From Gordonia sp. X0973 (GTDB lineage Bacteria; Actinomycetota; Actinomycetes; Mycobacteriales; Mycobacteriaceae), in contig NZ_CP054691.1 of the NCBI RefSeq assembly GCF_013348785.1, positions 3,348,001-3,412,000 of the forward strand: DNA of 64,000 nt, given 5' to 3'. Position 1 is the first letter of the stretch; the number at the start of each line of letters is the position of its first letter. The notes under the pieces were generated by a model. It was not told the DNA's origin and did no database searches. It saw only the letters and a list, made by a program, of their open reading frames with translations. Of this stretch, positions 62,485 to 64,000 are shown one piece after another. Made by a program: the position numbers and the translations under genes.

Positions 62485-63105
62485 TCAGGCTTCGGCCGAC
62501 GCCTCGTCGTGAATCCCGACGCCCTTGAGACCGCGCCACGTGATGCCGACGAGGAGGTCCGTTGCCTTCTCCAGCGAGATGTCGCCCTCGCTGATGCGGT
62601 CGCCGACGGCCTCGCCCGCGCCGACGAGGGCGACGGCGGTGAGTTCGAAATCGACGTCGGTGGTGCCTTCGACGGTGGTGCCCTGCTTGATCAGTGCGGC
62701 GACCATCTCGATGACTCGTCGCCGGCTTTGTGAGACCAGGTTGGCGAAGCTCGCGGTCCCGACGGCGACGCGGTACAGCACCCGCCACGATTCTGCGTTC
62801 TCGTGGACGAAGCGGAGGAACTCACGGGCGATGGTTCGCGTTTGCTCACGTTGGCTCAACGCCGGGTTGAATCCCGTCGACATTGCGTCGATGAACTTGG
62901 CCGACTCTCGCGCGATGCACGCGCTGAACAGTTCCTCTTTCGAGCCGTAGTAGAGGTAGAGCATCGGTTTGCTGATCTTCGCCTCGGCGGCGATCGCATC
63001 CATCGACGTCTCGGCGAAGCCGTTGGCGGCGAACACCTTCACCGCGGCGTCGAGCATCTGCTGCTCGCGTACCGCGCGCGGCAACCGCTTCGTCCCACCG
63101 GCCAC
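62485..63105 (-). CDS. TetR-family regulator of fatty-acid genes (Rv0238-like)
   Basis: This is a 206-residue TetR regulator. The HTH lies in residues ~10-55 (ETSMDAIAAEAKISKPMLYLYYGSKEELFSA). The start is a GTG with AGGGAG eight bases before. It sits between htdX and lpqI, the place of Rv0238 in M. tuberculosis. A copy of the 14-bp motif TTAC-N4-CGAGTAA lies over its own probable -35 box, and two more copies are at fadA2/fabG4 and fadE5, so I infer that this protein represses itself and those genes, with an acyl-CoA as likely signal. Confidence 0.88.
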   Translation of the reverse strand: MAGGTKRLPRAVREQQMLDAAVKVFAANGFAETSMDAIAAEAKISKPMLYLYYGSKEELFSACIARESAKFIDAMSTGFNPALSQREQTRTIAREFLRFVHENAESWRVLYRVAVGTASFANLVSQSRRRVIEMVAALIKQGTTVEGTTDVDFELTAVALVGAGEAVGDRISEGDISLEKATDLLVGITWRGLKGVGIHDEASAEA

Positions 63106-63149
63106 GTCGTCGACTCCCTGTCTGTAGAGAACCGACTCTACCGCACTTA

Positions 63150-63163
63150 TTACCCGCGAGTAA
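63150..63163 (-). promoter_or_regulatory. Operator TTACCCGCGAGTAA before the TetR gene
   Basis: An imperfect palindrome of the TTACyCGCGrGTAA form, third copy of the motif. On the minus strand it overlaps a TTACTC hexamer, 17 bases before TAGAGT (63140-63135), so it would block the TetR gene promoter. Confidence 0.7.
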
Positions 63164-63179
63164 GTTTACCGAGCTTTAC

Positions 63180-63332
63180 TGGCGGTGCCCACTCGACGGG
63201 GCTGGGGTGCCCACTCGGCGGGCTTGGGGTGCCCACTCGACGGGGTTGGGGTGCCCAGGTCTCGATACGACCGCTCCTTCGTCGCGGTCACTCGACCCGA
63301 CGCTCGGCGGGTTTGGGTGCCTGCTCGGCGGG
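63180..63332. repeat. Family B repeat, inverted orientation
   Basis: Units with GGTGCCCACTCGACGGGG type start at 63184, 63206, 63228 and 63250 (22 bases apart), then an inverted 40-bp core at 63258-63297. It separates the TetR gene from the lpqI-like gene. No gene is visible in the gap 63106-63333. Confidence 0.88.
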
Positions 63333-63333
63333 A

Positions 63334-64000
63334 TCAGCAGTGCTTGAGATGCTTCGCGCGCAGGATCCGGGCGACCGAGGCGTCGACGTGGTCCATCGAC
63401 AACTTGTGGCTCGCGACGGCCTTCTCCAACGCGTCCAGGACGGCGGTCAGCTTGTCGGTGGTGATCCACAGCGCGATGTCGGCACCGGCGGCCAGCGCCA
63501 TCGGGACCGCCCGGTCGATCGGGTACTTCTCGGTGATCGCGGCCATGCCCGACAGGTCGTCGGTGAAGATCACGCCGTTGAACGCCGGGCCGTTGTAGCC
63601 ACGGCCGGTGCGCAACATTCCGATCGCCTTCGGGCTGATGCTCGCCGGGGTGTCGGGGCCGGTCAGTCCGGGCACGATGAGGTGTCCGACCATCGCGCCG
63701 ACGCCCTTCATCGGCAGCAGCACGCGGAAGGGTTCGAGGTCGTTGGTCACCAGGTCCGACAGCGGCGGCGTCTTCACCGTTCCGGTGTGCGAGTCACCCG
63801 ATCCGTGGCCGTGCCCGGGGAAGTGCTTGAACACCGGGAGGACCCCGGCGTCGCGCAGACCGGCCGCGAACACCCGACCGTACTGCGCCACCGTCGCCGG
63901 ATCGTCGGAGAACGACCGGTCGCCGATCACCGAGTCGGCGGGCTGGTCGCTGACGTCGATATCCGGCGCGAAGTCGACGGTGATGCCCATCGCCTTCATC
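63334..64000 (-). CDS. lpqI: Beta-N-acetylhexosaminidase (GH3, LpqI-like), partial at window end
   Basis: This is the C-terminal 222 residues of a glycoside hydrolase family 3 enzyme of the NagZ/LpqI type, which trims N-acetylglucosamine from cell-wall turnover products. The motif K-H-F-P-G-H-G followed by D-S-H gives the catalytic His/Asp pair, and I-F-T-D-D-L-S-G-M carries the nucleophile Asp. The N-terminal part, including the expected lipoprotein signal, lies beyond the window, so the start cannot be placed. It occupies the position of Rv0237 next to the Rv0238-like TetR gene. Confidence 0.88.
   Translation of the reverse strand, partial: MKAMGITVDFAPDIDVSDQPADSVIGDRSFSDDPATVAQYGRVFAAGLRDAGVLPVFKHFPGHGHGSGDSHTGTVKTPPLSDLVTNDLEPFRVLLPMKGVGAMVGHLIVPGLTGPDTPASISPKAIGMLRTGRGYNGPAFNGVIFTDDLSGMAAITEKYPIDRAVPMALAAGADIALWITTDKLTAVLDALEKAVASHKLSMDHVDASVARILRAKHLKHC

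Overview
The window is 64 kb of a high-GC actinobacterial chromosome. Several things point to a mycolic-acid-containing member of the Mycobacteriales, most like Gordonia (an inference; no rRNA or other species marker is present): many GTG/TTG starts, a WXG100 protein, an Stf0-type sulfotransferase, oppBCDA with a fused two-ATPase OppD, and an lpqI / TetR / htdX / fabG4 / fadA2 / fadE5 neighbourhood that mirrors M. tuberculosis Rv0237-Rv0244c. I found no rRNA, tRNA, CRISPR array, IS element or prophage.

Layout. 0-4.7 kb: a sugar-binding lipoprotein, a small type VII secretion-like cassette (WXG100 protein, DUF1023 hydrolase, lipoprotein) and two small secreted proteins. 4.7-11 kb: an alcohol/aldehyde oxidation pair (ALDH, GMC oxidase) with a divergent PucR regulator, a repeat-filled gap, and a secreted lipase. 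11.2-18.8 kb: MFS transporter, sphingosine-phosphate-lyase-like PLP enzyme, AraC regulator and sterol-desaturase-like enzyme; then two small redox loci, each with a divergent regulator (XRE-cupin and HxlR). 18.9-26.3 kb: a secreted protein, DUF167, and a leftward run sulfatase - stf0 - cysD - cysNC - tag that makes PAPS and spends it on a sulfotransferase. 26.3-31.3 kb: two TetR/MpaB-like oxygenase units arranged tail to tail. 31.3-34.3 kb: a probable zinc-starvation locus (permease, TIGR03943 protein and a frameshifted COG0523 GTPase around a Zur-like box). 34.3-43.6 kb: an alpha/beta hydrolase, a large LuxR ATPase regulator and the oppBCDA operon. 43.8-50.4 kb: Clp-N protein, CDF metal transporter, HdeD, thioesterase, DUF4185 protein, YnfA and endonuclease IV. 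50.5-64 kb: fadE5, an ArsR/MFS pair, glutamate decarboxylase, SDR, VanW, fadA2, fabG4-htdX, TetR and the C-terminal part of lpqI.

Regulation is unusually readable. Perfect or near-perfect palindromes sit in many divergent gaps. The best case is one 14-bp motif (TTAC-N4-CGAGTAA) that occurs in front of fadE5, between fadA2 and fabG4, and in front of the TetR gene, which suggests a three-promoter fatty-acid regulon.

Two related families of short interspersed repeats (45-bp and 40-bp cores, with 20-24-bp tandem satellites) occupy several intergenic gaps. One copy lies in frame inside oppD and encodes an Ala/Ser-rich linker between the two ATPase domains.
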